A stretch of DNA of 64,000 nucleotides from an uncultured Aquimarina sp. (GTDB taxonomy: Bacteria; Bacteroidota; Bacteroidia; Flavobacteriales; Flavobacteriaceae): NCBI GenBank assembly GCA_947498775.1, contig CANMLL010000016.1, positions 89,249 through 153,248 on the forward strand, given 5' to 3'. The first letter of the stretch is position 1. Each line of letters opens with the position of its first letter. The notes below the pieces were generated by a model. It was not told where the DNA came from, did no database searches, and saw nothing but the letters and a program-made list of their open reading frames with translations. Made by a program: the position numbers and the translations under genes. Shown one piece after another: positions 50,710 through 59,436 of the stretch.

Positions 50710-51429
50710 TTAATGTCTTCTTACATTACCACCAGAGTTATCAACTTCTGACACTCTTTCTGGTTTGCCGTAATACACTACATCGGCGCCACTGGTAGCT
50801 TTGCCTGTAAATTCATTTTTTGCATGAATTTTTATAGAAGCACCGCTGGTAGCTTTGGCCTCTGATACCAGACTTAGCAGATCCTTAGCTCTAATATTAG
50901 CACCGCTAGTGGCATTTGCCTTGTGATTATTGACTTTTCCTGTTAGATCCATCATTGCACCACTGGTAACAGAACTACTTAGAGTTTCTGCCTTAATGTT
51001 TAATCTGATATCTGCCCCGCTTGTAGCGCTTAGGGTAAGTTCTTTTTGCACAACAGGCTCTTGTGCTGTTATACTTGCACCACTATTAACTTTTAGCTGA
51101 TTTACTTTGTCATAAGAAACAAAAACATTTTTTTCGTCTGCAAAGTAAATATTCTGGTCAGAAGTTACATGCAGTGTATTACCCTCTACATATATTTTGA
51201 TATGTTCGTGTAGGTTTTTATTAGCTTCTACAATTACTTTTGCATTTTGATCGTTTACTAAGATTACGTCTAATCCTCTACTTGCCTTGACGGCATTAAA
51301 GTTTTCATTAATGATCCTTTCTTTTCTGATTACTTCTCCCTGGCCTTTGATCCCGTCAAAGACTATATTACAAGAGCAACAAGCTAATGATAAACATAGG
51401 GTTACTAAAATTTTGGCTAGTGTGGTCAT
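50710..51429 (-). CDS. Lipoprotein DUF2807 (GIN domain) with SGA-repeat beta-helix
   Basis: 239 residues. Lipoprotein signal with LACCSC (lipobox). After the head (GIKGQGEVIRKERIINENFNAVKASRGLDVIL) the chain has seven near-regular turns each carrying T/N-SGA or SGG: VNSGASI, ATSGADI, VTSGAMM, ATSGANI, ATSGASI, ATSGADV, NSGGNV, spaced about 20 residues. This suggests one SGA per turn of a beta-solenoid. Third in the operon after PspC and PadR; it may be the envelope-stress effector. Confidence 0.85.
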   Translation of the reverse strand: MTTLAKILVTLCLSLACCSCNIVFDGIKGQGEVIRKERIINENFNAVKASRGLDVILVNDQNAKVIVEANKNLHEHIKIYVEGNTLHVTSDQNIYFADEKNVFVSYDKVNQLKVNSGASITAQEPVVQKELTLSATSGADIRLNIKAETLSSSVTSGAMMDLTGKVNNHKANATSGANIRAKDLLSLVSEAKATSGASIKIHAKNEFTGKATSGADVVYYGKPERVSEVDNSGGNVRRH

Positions 51430-51476
51430 AATTCTGTGTTTTAAATTGTTAAACTGTTCGTTTTTTGATTTGATTT

Positions 51477-53228
51477 TTAATTATCGGTTTTGATTTCTAT
51501 ACCGTCTTCGTCTATTTTTATGTCTACTTCTTCACTTTTAAGTTGTACTCCTTCTTCATCGATTTTAAGATTCGTGTCATGATTATCAGAATTGATATTG
51601 ATGTTCACATCATCATCATCCCATTCGTTGTATTTCCAATCGTTATCATCATTTTTCTCTGGGCAGTTTTTACATTCTAGTTTTCCATCAACAACTTTTA
51701 TATACTCTCCTTCATTTCCATCAATGGTAACATAGTCATCATATTTCCAGGAGTTATTATATCCAGAGGTGTTGTTATCGGCCAGTATGGTGATTCCTTC
51801 AGGTAATATCAATGTTACTTTTACTTCCTGATCTCTATATTTACTGGCATAATCTGTAATGGCATACCCATCTAGTAATAATGTGTTTCCGTCGACTTCA
51901 TACGAATATTGTAATTCTTTGGCTCTTTTTGATGCTTCTTCATAGGATCTGCCTTCGGCTTTCTTTTCGATCACAATACCTACTTCAGCGTCTCTTTTTG
52001 AAGTTTTAAGATACAGGTCAATATCCTGAATTACGATAAGCTTGTTTCCTTGCCCATCTCTTTTGATTTTATAATCATTTCTGTGTTGAAGATATTTTAC
52101 ATACTTGTAATTACCTTGCATTTTTATAGTTAACGTATCACTATTGGTAACAGGAAGCATTTTTTCTTCTATCATCACTTCTGCGTCATAGGCTTCGAGT
52201 GTGGCTTGCCTTAATCCAACAATAACTAATCCGATTAATGATATTAGCCATACTGCCAGTAACCCTAATTTTGCAGGAGTACCTATTGATTTTAAGTTAT
52301 TTATTAGGATTTTAAGCCCAAGAATAAATAAGAAGAAGAAGGGGATTCCTACTGCAAAAAATGATAACAATGAAAGTAACCACAATGGAACTTCAGGATG
52401 ACTGCCCACTTCAAAATATTCTACCCACGGCAAATCCATGAATCCAAATGTTCCAAGCGTGAATAACCCTATAAATAAACTAATTAAAGTAATTCCGGCA
52501 GCGATAAGTAAGATTACTCCAATAAATTTCACAAAGACCTTTAGTAAAAATAGCATTACATCCCCCAACGCGTCAAAAAAAGTAGTTGAACTGCTCTTCA
52601 CTTTGCTACTGTACTTTTGATAATCTACATTTTTTACGGTATCGGCTACACCATCAAACCCTTCTTTGATTTTTTTTTCGATGTTACTTATGTTAACAGC
52701 TTCACCTTTCATTGCCAAAAAATCGGCAGTAGTTTGTGCTTCGGGAACAAAAATCCAAAAAGCAATGTAGATCAATACAAAAGCACCACTAGAAAAAATG
52801 GTAAATAATATCCAAGCCAATCGAATCCAAATAGGTTCTATAGAAAGATAATGTGCTAATCCAGAACTCACACCCCCTACATAAGAATTGGTAGTATCTC
52901 TATATAGTTGTCTCGATGATTTGGTTTTTTGATCTGATTTTGGTTCGTCTTCAAAGATTTCTTCATCTAATCTGTAGTCTTCTGGTTGTCCCATAATGGC
53001 AATAACCTCGTCTACTTCTTGGACACCAATTACCTGTCGTTCATCTTTTATTTTTTCACTAAATAATTCTGCAATACGAGCTTCGATATCTGCTATGATC
53101 TCGTCCCTTCCTTGTGAATCTGTAAAGGAACGTTTTATAGCATCAAGATACCGTTGCATTTTTAGATACGCATCTTCATCTATATGAAAAAATATACCTG
53201 CTAGATTTATATTAACTGTTTTGTTCAT
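51477..53228 (-). CDS. PspC domain envelope-stress protein with acidic C-terminal extension
   Basis: 583 residues. After an N-terminal HAAS-like segment (INLAGIFFHIDEDAYLKMQRYLDAIK..IADIEARIAELFSEKI) comes a PspC domain at about 105-170 (LYRDTTNSYVGGVSSGLAHYLSIEPIWIRLAWILFTI), three to four further spans up to 360, a large extracytoplasmic part and a C terminus rich in Asp (NDDNDWKYNEWDDDDVN). One base separates it from padR. Its sensing of membrane stress is inferred from the family. Confidence 0.9.
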   Translation of the reverse strand: MNKTVNINLAGIFFHIDEDAYLKMQRYLDAIKRSFTDSQGRDEIIADIEARIAELFSEKIKDERQVIGVQEVDEVIAIMGQPEDYRLDEEIFEDEPKSDQKTKSSRQLYRDTTNSYVGGVSSGLAHYLSIEPIWIRLAWILFTIFSSGAFVLIYIAFWIFVPEAQTTADFLAMKGEAVNISNIEKKIKEGFDGVADTVKNVDYQKYSSKVKSSSTTFFDALGDVMLFLLKVFVKFIGVILLIAAGITLISLFIGLFTLGTFGFMDLPWVEYFEVGSHPEVPLWLLSLLSFFAVGIPFFFLFILGLKILINNLKSIGTPAKLGLLAVWLISLIGLVIVGLRQATLEAYDAEVMIEEKMLPVTNSDTLTIKMQGNYKYVKYLQHRNDYKIKRDGQGNKLIVIQDIDLYLKTSKRDAEVGIVIEKKAEGRSYEEASKRAKELQYSYEVDGNTLLLDGYAITDYASKYRDQEVKVTLILPEGITILADNNTSGYNNSWKYDDYVTIDGNEGEYIKVVDGKLECKNCPEKNDDNDWKYNEWDDDDVNININSDNHDTNLKIDEEGVQLKSEEVDIKIDEDGIEIKTDN

Positions 53229-53229
53229 T

Positions 53230-53565
53230 TTACTTCTTTTTTTGTTTAGTTACCACATTTACAGCATTTCGTAGTTCATCCCAAGTGGTATTTAATTCTT
53301 TTAGAAACAATTTTCCGGTTTCTGTGAGTCCATAATATTTACGTGGTGGTCCAGAGGTAGATTCTTCCCAGCGATAACTAAGCAATCCTGCATTTTTCAA
53401 TCTGGTAAGTAGGGGGTAAATAGTACCTTCTACCACTAGCATTTTTGCATCTTTAAGGGTTTCCAAAATTTCTGCTACATAGGCATCATCGTCCTTAAGG
53501 ATAGAAAGTATGCAATATTCCAGAACACCTTTGCGCATTTGCGCTTTTGTGTTTTCGATCTTCAT
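53230..53565 (-). CDS. PadR family transcriptional regulator
   Basis: 111 residues. The winged helix MRKGVLEYCILSILKDDDAYVAEILETLKDAKMLVVEGTIYPLLTRLKNAGLLSYRWEESTSGPPRKYYGLTETGKLFLKELNTTW shows the PadR signature (EGTIYPLL, GPPRKYY). It would repress its own operon. PspC gene follows one base downstream, M50-like gene is 60 bases upstream. Confidence 0.94.
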   Translation of the reverse strand: MKIENTKAQMRKGVLEYCILSILKDDDAYVAEILETLKDAKMLVVEGTIYPLLTRLKNAGLLSYRWEESTSGPPRKYYGLTETGKLFLKELNTTWDELRNAVNVVTKQKKK

Positions 53566-53625
53566 AAAACTAATTTTTAAAAGTTAAACTGTTCATTTTT
53601 TGATTGATGATTAATGATTAATGAA

Positions 53626-54159
53626 TTATTTAAATAAATATTGATCAGTGAGCACAACACCAGCCACAAATACCGATGCTAAAAGATAATTGATTAGGTT
53701 AAATTTTATACTGTACCCCTGTTCTTTTGATGTTTTGATTAATAGAAATAGTAAGGTGAAACTTACCATTAATGGTAAAATCCAGTTTCCAAGTCCTAAC
53801 CAGGCACTAATTCTGGCTTCGTCATTTGGATGTATTATAGAAAGTATCATTGCCATAGATCTCATATAAAAGCCAAAGAATAAAAATGGATATACATATA
53901 TATTGTTTGTTTTTCTGATGATGTAAAAAAATACAAATGATACAAGAATCGTAAATATGGGCCCTGCTGCACTTACCATTTGTTCGTGCCAGGCACTTGT
54001 ATATTCTCCTTTGGTTAAGAAAGCAGAATTAAGAGTCATCTGCATATCATATCCTAATGCCTCTCCTGCAATTAGATGTGCCAACTCATGAAAAAAGAAT
54101 GAAAGCACAACAGCAATGGCAGTTAATAGAATATATTTTATGTTGATAGATGACCTCAT
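53626..54159 (-). CDS. M50/DUF3267-type putative zinc metallopeptidase
   Basis: 177 residues, four to five spans. HELAH at 24-28 is the HExxH zinc motif at the end of the first span, as in intramembrane M50/DUF3267 peptidases. The third zinc ligand is not obvious. It lies four bases after the DUF4870 gene and 60 before padR, so belongs to the envelope operon, where a site-2-protease-like activity could matter. Confidence 0.75.
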   Translation of the reverse strand: MRSSINIKYILLTAIAVVLSFFFHELAHLIAGEALGYDMQMTLNSAFLTKGEYTSAWHEQMVSAAGPIFTILVSFVFFYIIRKTNNIYVYPFLFFGFYMRSMAMILSIIHPNDEARISAWLGLGNWILPLMVSFTLLFLLIKTSKEQGYSIKFNLINYLLASVFVAGVVLTDQYLFK

Positions 54160-54163
54160 TATG

Positions 54164-54616
54164 TTATTTTATAAATCGTATAGTTAAAGGGTATTTATAT
54201 ACTTCACCTTTGTTTGCTTTTATGGCCGCAGAAATGGTAAAAACAATTTCCAGAAAAAAACCTACCAAAGCAATTACACCTATAAAAGAAGCACCAATCA
54301 ATGTTCTAAACCCTCCTGGTTCAGAAATATTGATGTTTAGATCGTTAAAATGAATAAAATCATGAAACGAAGCATCTCCGAAAATATTGAAAATAAAAAA
54401 CGGAATAGAGAGCGTTCCTAAAATAATCGTATACAATAAGATGCTTAACTGAAAATTTATCGCCTCTTTCCCATGTCTATCAATAAACTCTGATTTGTCT
54501 TTATTGACAGTCCACAGCAAAATTGGAATAATAAAATTTCCAAAAGGAACTATGTATCTAGAAAATATTCCTAAATGCATAAAAGTTGCTATATTTTTGT
54601 GGTTATTATTTAACAT
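54164..54616 (-). CDS. DUF4870 domain membrane protein
   Basis: 150 residues, three or four spans. MHLGIFSRYIVPFGNFIIPILLWTVNKDKSEFIDRHGKEAINFQLSILLYTI is the DUF4870 (Tic20-like) signature, and VFTISAAIKANKGEVYKYPLTIRFI the normal C terminus. First gene of the operon leading to the M50-like gene and probably on to PadR/PspC. Promoter box TATATTTG 29 bases upstream. Confidence 0.9.
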   Translation of the reverse strand: MLNNNHKNIATFMHLGIFSRYIVPFGNFIIPILLWTVNKDKSEFIDRHGKEAINFQLSILLYTIILGTLSIPFFIFNIFGDASFHDFIHFNDLNINISEPGGFRTLIGASFIGVIALVGFFLEIVFTISAAIKANKGEVYKYPLTIRFIK

Positions 54617-54644
54617 TTTTAAAAGTATATAATAGTTTCTTATG

Positions 54645-54676
54645 CAAATATATATCTAAAAAAAGGTATTATGCAA
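54645..54676 (-). promoter_or_regulatory. Promoter of the DUF4870-PadR-PspC operon
   Basis: Minus-strand TTG (54676-54674) is followed after 21 bases by TATATTTG (54652-54645), a full Bacteroidota promoter, 29 bases before the ATG of the DUF4870 gene. Confidence 0.65.
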
Positions 54677-54770
54677 AACATAGTACCATAATTTAACATA
54701 AATTTAAGATTTAAGCATAAAGACTAGGAGGTTAGTTTTACCTATATTGTGTTAATCAAAAGCGAATACC

Positions 54771-55226
54771 ATGAATATCACTCCAGGAAAACTAAATACC
54801 TTTTTATTGTTCAAATTACCATCTGCATGGTTATGCGGAATACGAGTAAAAAAGATAGATAGAAACAGCTGCACAGTTACAGTGAAGCATAGATGGATTA
54901 ATCAGAACCCTTTTAATTCTATGTTTTGGGCAGTACAGGGAATGGCTGCCGAGTTAACTACTGGAGCTATGGTTACCGGATTTATACGAAATAGTGGAAA
55001 GAAGATATCCATGCTGGTTGCTAATAACAATGCCACTTTTACCAAAAAAGCTACTGGGCGGATCACTTTTGTATGTAATGATGGTCATTTAGTAGAAAAT
55101 GCTATCAAAAAAACTATTGAAACAGGAGAGGGCCAAACCTTATGGATGAAATCTATTGGTACTAATAGCGATGGCGTAGAAGTATCTACCTTTAATTTTG
55201 AGTGGACTGTAAAAGTGAAGAATTGA
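54771..55226 (+). CDS. DUF4442 hotdog-fold (thioesterase-like) protein
   Basis: 151 residues. VKHRWINQNPFNSMFWAVQGMAAELTTGAMV is the DUF4442 signature; these are hotdog-fold relatives of acyl-CoA thioesterases. The active residues are not established. Divergent from the DUF4870 operon, followed after 105 bases by the AIM24 gene on the same strand. Confidence 0.88.
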   Translation: MNITPGKLNTFLLFKLPSAWLCGIRVKKIDRNSCTVTVKHRWINQNPFNSMFWAVQGMAAELTTGAMVTGFIRNSGKKISMLVANNNATFTKKATGRITFVCNDGHLVENAIKKTIETGEGQTLWMKSIGTNSDGVEVSTFNFEWTVKVKN

Positions 55227-55331
55227 TAATGAATAATTCAAAATGTCTATAGTAAGTTTTGTAACATTTTGAAAAAAGATTTACTAATACATTGAACTAT
55301 TCATTAATCAATAAAAATTAAACATTAAAAA

Positions 55332-56132
55332 ATGACAGCACACGAGATCGACTATGGGATAATTGGTGAAGAAATGCAATACGTAGAGATAGAACTTGAT
55401 CCTCAAGAAGGTGTAATTGCCGAGGCAGGAAGTTTTATGATGATGGACGACGGTATAAAGATGGATACTATTTTTGGTGATGGCTCTGCAAAGAATCAGG
55501 GAGTTTTGGGTAAAATCTTTGGAGCGGGAAAACGACTATTAACGGGAGAAAGTTTGTTTATGACTGCTTTTTATAATCAGGTATCAGGCAAGAAGAAAGT
55601 AAGTTTTGCCTCGCCCTATCCAGGTAAAATCATTCCGATCGATCTAACCAATTACGCAGGTAAATTTATATGCCAAAAAGATGCATTTTTATGTGCAGCA
55701 AAAGGAGTTTCGATAGGGGTTGAATTCTCAAGAAAGCTTGGTAGAGGCCTATTTGGAGGCGAAGGGTTTATAATGCAAAAACTCGAAGGAGACGGAATGG
55801 CATTTGTACATGCCGGCGGAACCACTGCACGCAAAGAATTGCAGCCCGGAGAAAAATTGAAAATCGATACAGGATGTATTATAGGTTTCTCTAAAGGTAT
55901 AAATTATGATATAGAATTTGTAGGAGGAATAAAAAATACCATTTTTGGTGGCGAAGGATTATTCTTTGCAACGTTAACCGGACCTGGAGTGGTATATGTA
56001 CAGTCACTACCTTTTAGCCGACTTGCAAATAGAGTATTGGCATTGGCCCCTAGAGGAGGAGGAAAAAGTAAAGGAGAAGGAAGTATACTAGGAGGTTTGG
56101 GAGATATTTTGGATGGCGATAATAGTTTTTAA
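55332..56132 (+). CDS. AIM24/TIGR00266 family protein
   Basis: 266 residues. AEAGSFMMMDDGIKMDTIFG, ESLFMTAFYNQVSGKKKVSFASPYPGKIIPIDL, GEGFIMQKLEGDGMAFVHAGGT and FVGGIKNTIFGGEGLFFATLTGPGVVYVQSLPFSRLANR are the characteristic AIM24 (DUF124) motifs. It folds as a double-stranded beta helix; function in bacteria is unknown. C-terminal Gly-rich tail (GGGKSKGEGSILGGLGDIL). Confidence 0.93.
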   Translation: MTAHEIDYGIIGEEMQYVEIELDPQEGVIAEAGSFMMMDDGIKMDTIFGDGSAKNQGVLGKIFGAGKRLLTGESLFMTAFYNQVSGKKKVSFASPYPGKIIPIDLTNYAGKFICQKDAFLCAAKGVSIGVEFSRKLGRGLFGGEGFIMQKLEGDGMAFVHAGGTTARKELQPGEKLKIDTGCIIGFSKGINYDIEFVGGIKNTIFGGEGLFFATLTGPGVVYVQSLPFSRLANRVLALAPRGGGKSKGEGSILGGLGDILDGDNSF

Positions 56133-56267
56133 TTGTGTTAAATAAGCGCCAAATGACCATTTTTTTTGTTTTATTTACCTATATTAGCATGAACAACTTT
56201 TAAAAACGTAAGCGTATTCCTACAAATTACTTTTTTTAAACCTAACATTCTAAACCCTTATTAATTT

Positions 56268-56465
56268 ATGGCTAGAGCAATGTTTGATTACACTAAAACT
56301 GTACTTAAAAAAGTAAGTTTTGATGTTAATCTTTTTACGAAGGAAGTTCTTAAAGCACTAAATAGATTACTTCCACATGAGATTGAAGAATTGAAAATTT
56401 GGATTCAATCGCTGACAGTAAAACAACCAGAATTACAATCTTGTTTAATTTATTTAAAAGCATAA
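56268..56465 (+). CDS. Small conserved Bacteroidota protein (MFDYTKTVLKKVSFD type)
   Basis: 65 residues, soluble, all-helical. The opening MFDYTKTVLKKVSFDVNLFTKE and LNRLLPHEIEELKIWIQSL are seen in many Flavobacteria small proteins annotated as hypothetical. Start is ATG 56268 (MARAMF); the second Met at codon 5 could be used instead. The stop abuts a strong terminator. Function unknown. Confidence 0.75.
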   Translation: MARAMFDYTKTVLKKVSFDVNLFTKEVLKALNRLLPHEIEELKIWIQSLTVKQPELQSCLIYLKA

Positions 56466-56500
56466 AAAAAAAAGCGACTTCTTAGTCGCTTTTTGCTTTT
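56466..56500. terminator. Shared bidirectional terminator overlapping the oxyR 3' end
   Basis: AAAGCGACT pairs with AGTCGCTTT (perfect 9 bp) around TTCT/ CTT, with A-run before and T-run after. The TAA stop of oxyR on the minus strand falls in the loop region, so oxyR termination and the small gene's termination share one hairpin. Confidence 0.85.
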
Positions 56501-57432
56501 GTAAGAGGGCTTATAATTTGAACATTCTGGAAAGCAATTGCTCCTTTTACTACTCCGGCTATAGTAGCATGCAATGCCTCAATAATTTGCATTTTTAGTT
56601 CACTTTTGTTAAAAATAAGGCTTACCTCTCTTGCAGGGGAGGGCTCATTAAAGTAGTGTAAGTTATTCTTCTCACTATCTTTGATATCCAATGTGTGCAG
56701 GTAAGGAAGTAGGGTCATTCCTAATCCCTCATTAGCAAGTTTTATCAAGGTTTCAAAACTTCCACTTTCTAATTGAAAGTGATCCTCGTCATAACTTTTT
56801 TGTGTTTTACACAAATTAATAATTCCATCTCTGAAACAGTGTCCGTCTTCTAACAGAAGCATATCATCTATATCGAGGTCGGTGACATCTATTTTTTTCT
56901 TTTGATTTAGCCTATGAGCAGAAGGAATGTATCCAACAAAAGGCTCGTAGTATAGAATACGTTCTTTGATACTTTCATTTTCAAGAGGAGTAGCTGCAAT
57001 AGCTGCATCCAAATGACCATCTTGCAGGCGTTCTATAATAGCTTCTGTATTTAATTCTTCTATTTTTAGTTTGACCTTTGGGTATTTTTTGATGAAATTA
57101 TTTAAAAACATCGGTAATAATGTTGGCATTACCGTTGGGATTACCCCAAGCTTAAACTCACCTCCTATAAACCCTTTTTGCTGATCTACGATGTCCTGTA
57201 TGCGTTCACTCTCGTTTACTATATTTCTAGCTTGTTGTACTAGTTTATTTCCCACTTCGGTAAGAGCAATAGGTTTTTTGCTACGATCAAAAATGAGGAT
57301 GTCTAATTCTTCTTCTAATTTTTGAATTTGCATACTCAAGGTAGGCTGAGTGACAAAAGTTTTTTCGGCTGCTTTGGTAAAATTTTGATGCTCTGCGACT
57401 GCAAGCACATATTTTAATTGTGTAATGGTCAT
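56482..57432 (-). CDS. oxyR: Hydrogen peroxide-sensing LysR-type regulator OxyR
   Basis: 316 residues from ATG at 57432 (MTITQLKYVLAVAEHQNFTKAAEKTFVTQPTLSMQIQKLEEEL); an upstream in-frame ATG would add seven residues. The effector domain contains LLEDGHCFRDGIINLCKTQ, with Cys199 and Cys208 exactly at the E. coli OxyR positions. It should activate antioxidant genes on peroxide by disulfide formation. No target such as katG or ahpC is next to it in this window. Confidence 0.94.
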   Translation of the reverse strand: MTITQLKYVLAVAEHQNFTKAAEKTFVTQPTLSMQIQKLEEELDILIFDRSKKPIALTEVGNKLVQQARNIVNESERIQDIVDQQKGFIGGEFKLGVIPTVMPTLLPMFLNNFIKKYPKVKLKIEELNTEAIIERLQDGHLDAAIAATPLENESIKERILYYEPFVGYIPSAHRLNQKKKIDVTDLDIDDMLLLEDGHCFRDGIINLCKTQKSYDEDHFQLESGSFETLIKLANEGLGMTLLPYLHTLDIKDSEKNNLHYFNEPSPAREVSLIFNKSELKMQIIEALHATIAGVVKGAIAFQNVQIISPLTKAKSD

Positions 57433-57531
57433 CGGTTGTCTTTTGGGCAACAAAAATAGAAAAGCAATCGATATTATTTATTAATTTTTTATTAAAAATT
57501 TGTTTTATCTATAGGGTAATTGTAAAAAGAA

Positions 57532-57562
57532 AAGAACTGTACCTGTAAAGTGCAGTTCTTCT
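57532..57562 (-). terminator. Intrinsic terminator after the DUF2141 gene
   Basis: AGAACTG pairs with CAGTTCT on either side of TACCTGTAAAGTG, 26 bases beyond the DUF2141 stop, with T-run on the minus strand. Confidence 0.65.
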
Positions 57563-57587
57563 TTTGATTGATGACTAATTGGGATGC

Positions 57588-58010
57588 TTACATTCTAATT
57601 TCAAATTCTAAGTCTGCAGCTTCTACCTTAAATTTTGCATCGTTCCATACTGGTGGGCCATAACTCATATTGTTATTAGACACTCCATAACTTTCTTTTG
57701 GCATTCCGTTTTCTTCAAAATCCATTCTATTGTTTCCGTTTTTATCATGGAAACAAGAGATAGCAAATACTCCTTCAGGTATATTTTTGAATGTGACCTT
57801 TGCCATACCATTTTTGATATTACTTTTTTCGCCTTTAATTGGAGCTGCTTTCATAAACGTGTTTTCGTCGTATAATCCAAAAAGTACTTCGCCTTCAGAG
57901 CTTGTAACATTGGGTACCGTTACGGTAATTGTAATTCCTGGAGCTTCATCTTGAGCCTGAATTAAAAAGTTTGAGATTAACATGGTAATCAATAATACTA
58001 GAGTTTTCAT
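57588..58010 (-). CDS. Secreted DUF2141 protein
   Basis: 140 residues with signal peptide (LVLLITMLISNFLIQA). ITITVTVPNVTSSEGEVLFGLYDENTFMKAAPIKGEKSNI and EGVFAISCFHDKNGNNRMDFEENGMPKESYGVSNN are the DUF2141 signature; function is unknown, the DKNGNNRMDF loop looks calcium-binding. Isolated gene divergent from nothing, followed by a terminator. Confidence 0.92.
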   Translation of the reverse strand: MKTLVLLITMLISNFLIQAQDEAPGITITVTVPNVTSSEGEVLFGLYDENTFMKAAPIKGEKSNIKNGMAKVTFKNIPEGVFAISCFHDKNGNNRMDFEENGMPKESYGVSNNNMSYGPPVWNDAKFKVEAADLEFEIRM

Positions 58011-58493
58011 ATGCTTACAGTTTTATAGTTATTTGATTTTTGATGATTCAAATGTCTATAAACCCCTGTGTTTTTAATAAAGCTTTTTACTCAATTGTAG
58101 ATATCTGGGGATGGATTGTATTTTTGGTAGCTAGTCTGTAGTAACTATAGCTTAGAATTGGTATAAGACTTCAGGCAGAAGAGTGCAAAAGATCAATACC
58201 ATTGGTTATAAAGCAAGCTAATTAGTAAACATACTTGTGGCGCCTTTTGCCTATAATCTGAAGGGATATTCAAACCTTACCAAGAAAAACTCTGTAAGTG
58301 AAGCAAAGGCAGATTTTTCCTTTATTTTTGAATTGAAACGTCATTTATCGAACCAAATAGGGGTTTTACAGCTATTTACCCTAAACCTGATATTATAGTA
58401 GTATAGGAACAAATCAAGGCTGGAAATAAAGAATTTTAATGCAACTTATCTTTTTTAGAGACTTGTACAACGATTACGCTTGTTTGGCAATGC
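58011..58493. other. Gap with decayed-looking sequence and a tail element
   Basis: About 480 bases without a convincing gene. Short open pieces occur on both strands (for example SEAKADFSFIFELKRHLSNQ on the plus strand) but none has a start and length worth calling. The last 40 bases (58450-58490) form the copy of an element that recurs at 61803-61841. Confidence 0.4.
58450..58490. repeat. Cassette tail element, copy 1
   Basis: TTTTTAGAGACTTGTACAAC followed by GATTACGCTTGTTTGGCAA resembles the sequence at 61805-61841 (TTTTTAGTGGTTTGTGCAAC, GGTTACCATTGTTGCAA). Both sit within about ten bases of the stop codon of a minus-strand gene. A third TTGTACAACG occurs at 61517-61526. Confidence 0.6.
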
Positions 58494-59330
58494 TTATTCA
58501 TAATATATAATTTCTCGTATTTCTACTTTAGTTTTTTTATCTTCTTTATAATGTTGTTTTTCAATCCAATTATTTTTTGAATCATAGATGTATTTATACG
58601 TGTCTTTGTCATCAATAGTCCCACCGTGCATATGATATTTAATTTCATTACCATAGTTATCATATTGTTTATCAATTTTAAAATCTATGGTTCCGTCATG
58701 AGTATATCTCGTCCATTCTAAAACGCTTCCATTTTCGTCATTTTTGAATGTTTGTTCAAAATTAAATGTTCCATCTTTTTTAAATGCGCTCTCCTTAATT
58801 AGAAAACCATTAGAATCATATTCATTAATCCATTTAGAATAATCTTCTTTTCCAGAAGAGTAATGTATTATATATTCCATTTCAATTTCATATCCTTTAT
58901 CATTGTATTTAAACTTACGTGTTTTTACGGCAGAGCCATTGGGATTATAAATTGTATGCTGAATTTTATAACCTTTACTATTAAGTTTAGTTATTGATTT
59001 CATTTTTAAAAGAGTATCTGATTGATATCTTTTCATGATGATTTGATTATTAATGCTATCATATTTATAAATCTGGTTATAGGTAATATTTCCTAAATTG
59101 TCATACCAATTAACCTCTTTTTTATATCCAAATTTATTATACCCTACATGTAAATGTATTTTTTTGGAATCAATACCTTCGTCATTTTCATATATAAACC
59201 CCTTGATAGATTTAACTTTTCCGAACGTATTAATTTCATCTAAATCGTTTTTATTACTATTATTTTGTTGTGTATGGCAACTAGTCAGTACTAATGTTGT
59301 TGCTATTATGCGAACTAATTTTAACTTCAT
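58494..59330 (-). CDS. Lipoprotein with MORN/YD-like tandem repeats
   Basis: 278 residues. Lipoprotein signal (TTLVLTSCHTQ). Residues about 45-278 are a row of short repeats of type 'KxxxYNxxGxxxExxxYxxxG' (YNKFGYKKEVNWYDNLGNI, YDSNGFLIKESAFKKDGTF, YDNYGNEIKYHMHGGTI), as in MORN/YwqK-like antitoxin or RHS/YD repeat proteins. It is probably a surface or periplasmic binding protein. Head element with promoter box upstream and tail element after the stop. Confidence 0.75.
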   Translation of the reverse strand: MKLKLVRIIATTLVLTSCHTQQNNSNKNDLDEINTFGKVKSIKGFIYENDEGIDSKKIHLHVGYNKFGYKKEVNWYDNLGNITYNQIYKYDSINNQIIMKRYQSDTLLKMKSITKLNSKGYKIQHTIYNPNGSAVKTRKFKYNDKGYEIEMEYIIHYSSGKEDYSKWINEYDSNGFLIKESAFKKDGTFNFEQTFKNDENGSVLEWTRYTHDGTIDFKIDKQYDNYGNEIKYHMHGGTIDDKDTYKYIYDSKNNWIEKQHYKEDKKTKVEIREIIYYE

Positions 59331-59350
59331 GATTTTACAATATTTCTTAA

Positions 59351-59404
59351 CACCAAATATACGGATCGGAGTATGGTAAATATACCTGGATCAATTGATT
59401 TATC
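59351..59404. repeat. Cassette head element, copy 1
   Basis: CACCAAATATACGGATCGGA and 34 further bases match the stretch 63811-63864 at about three quarters of positions. Both are upstream (21 and 26 bases) of the ATG of a minus-strand gene. The minus strand carries TATATTTG (59354-59361) at the gene-proximal end. Confidence 0.7.
59354..59361 (-). promoter_or_regulatory. -7 box in the head element (gene at 58494)
   Basis: Minus-strand TATATTTG, exact TAnnTTTG, 23 bases before the ATG, at a position conserved in the second head element. Confidence 0.6.
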
Positions 59405-59436
59405 GATGCCTGGAAGATGGCAGGTAAGTGGTTGTT

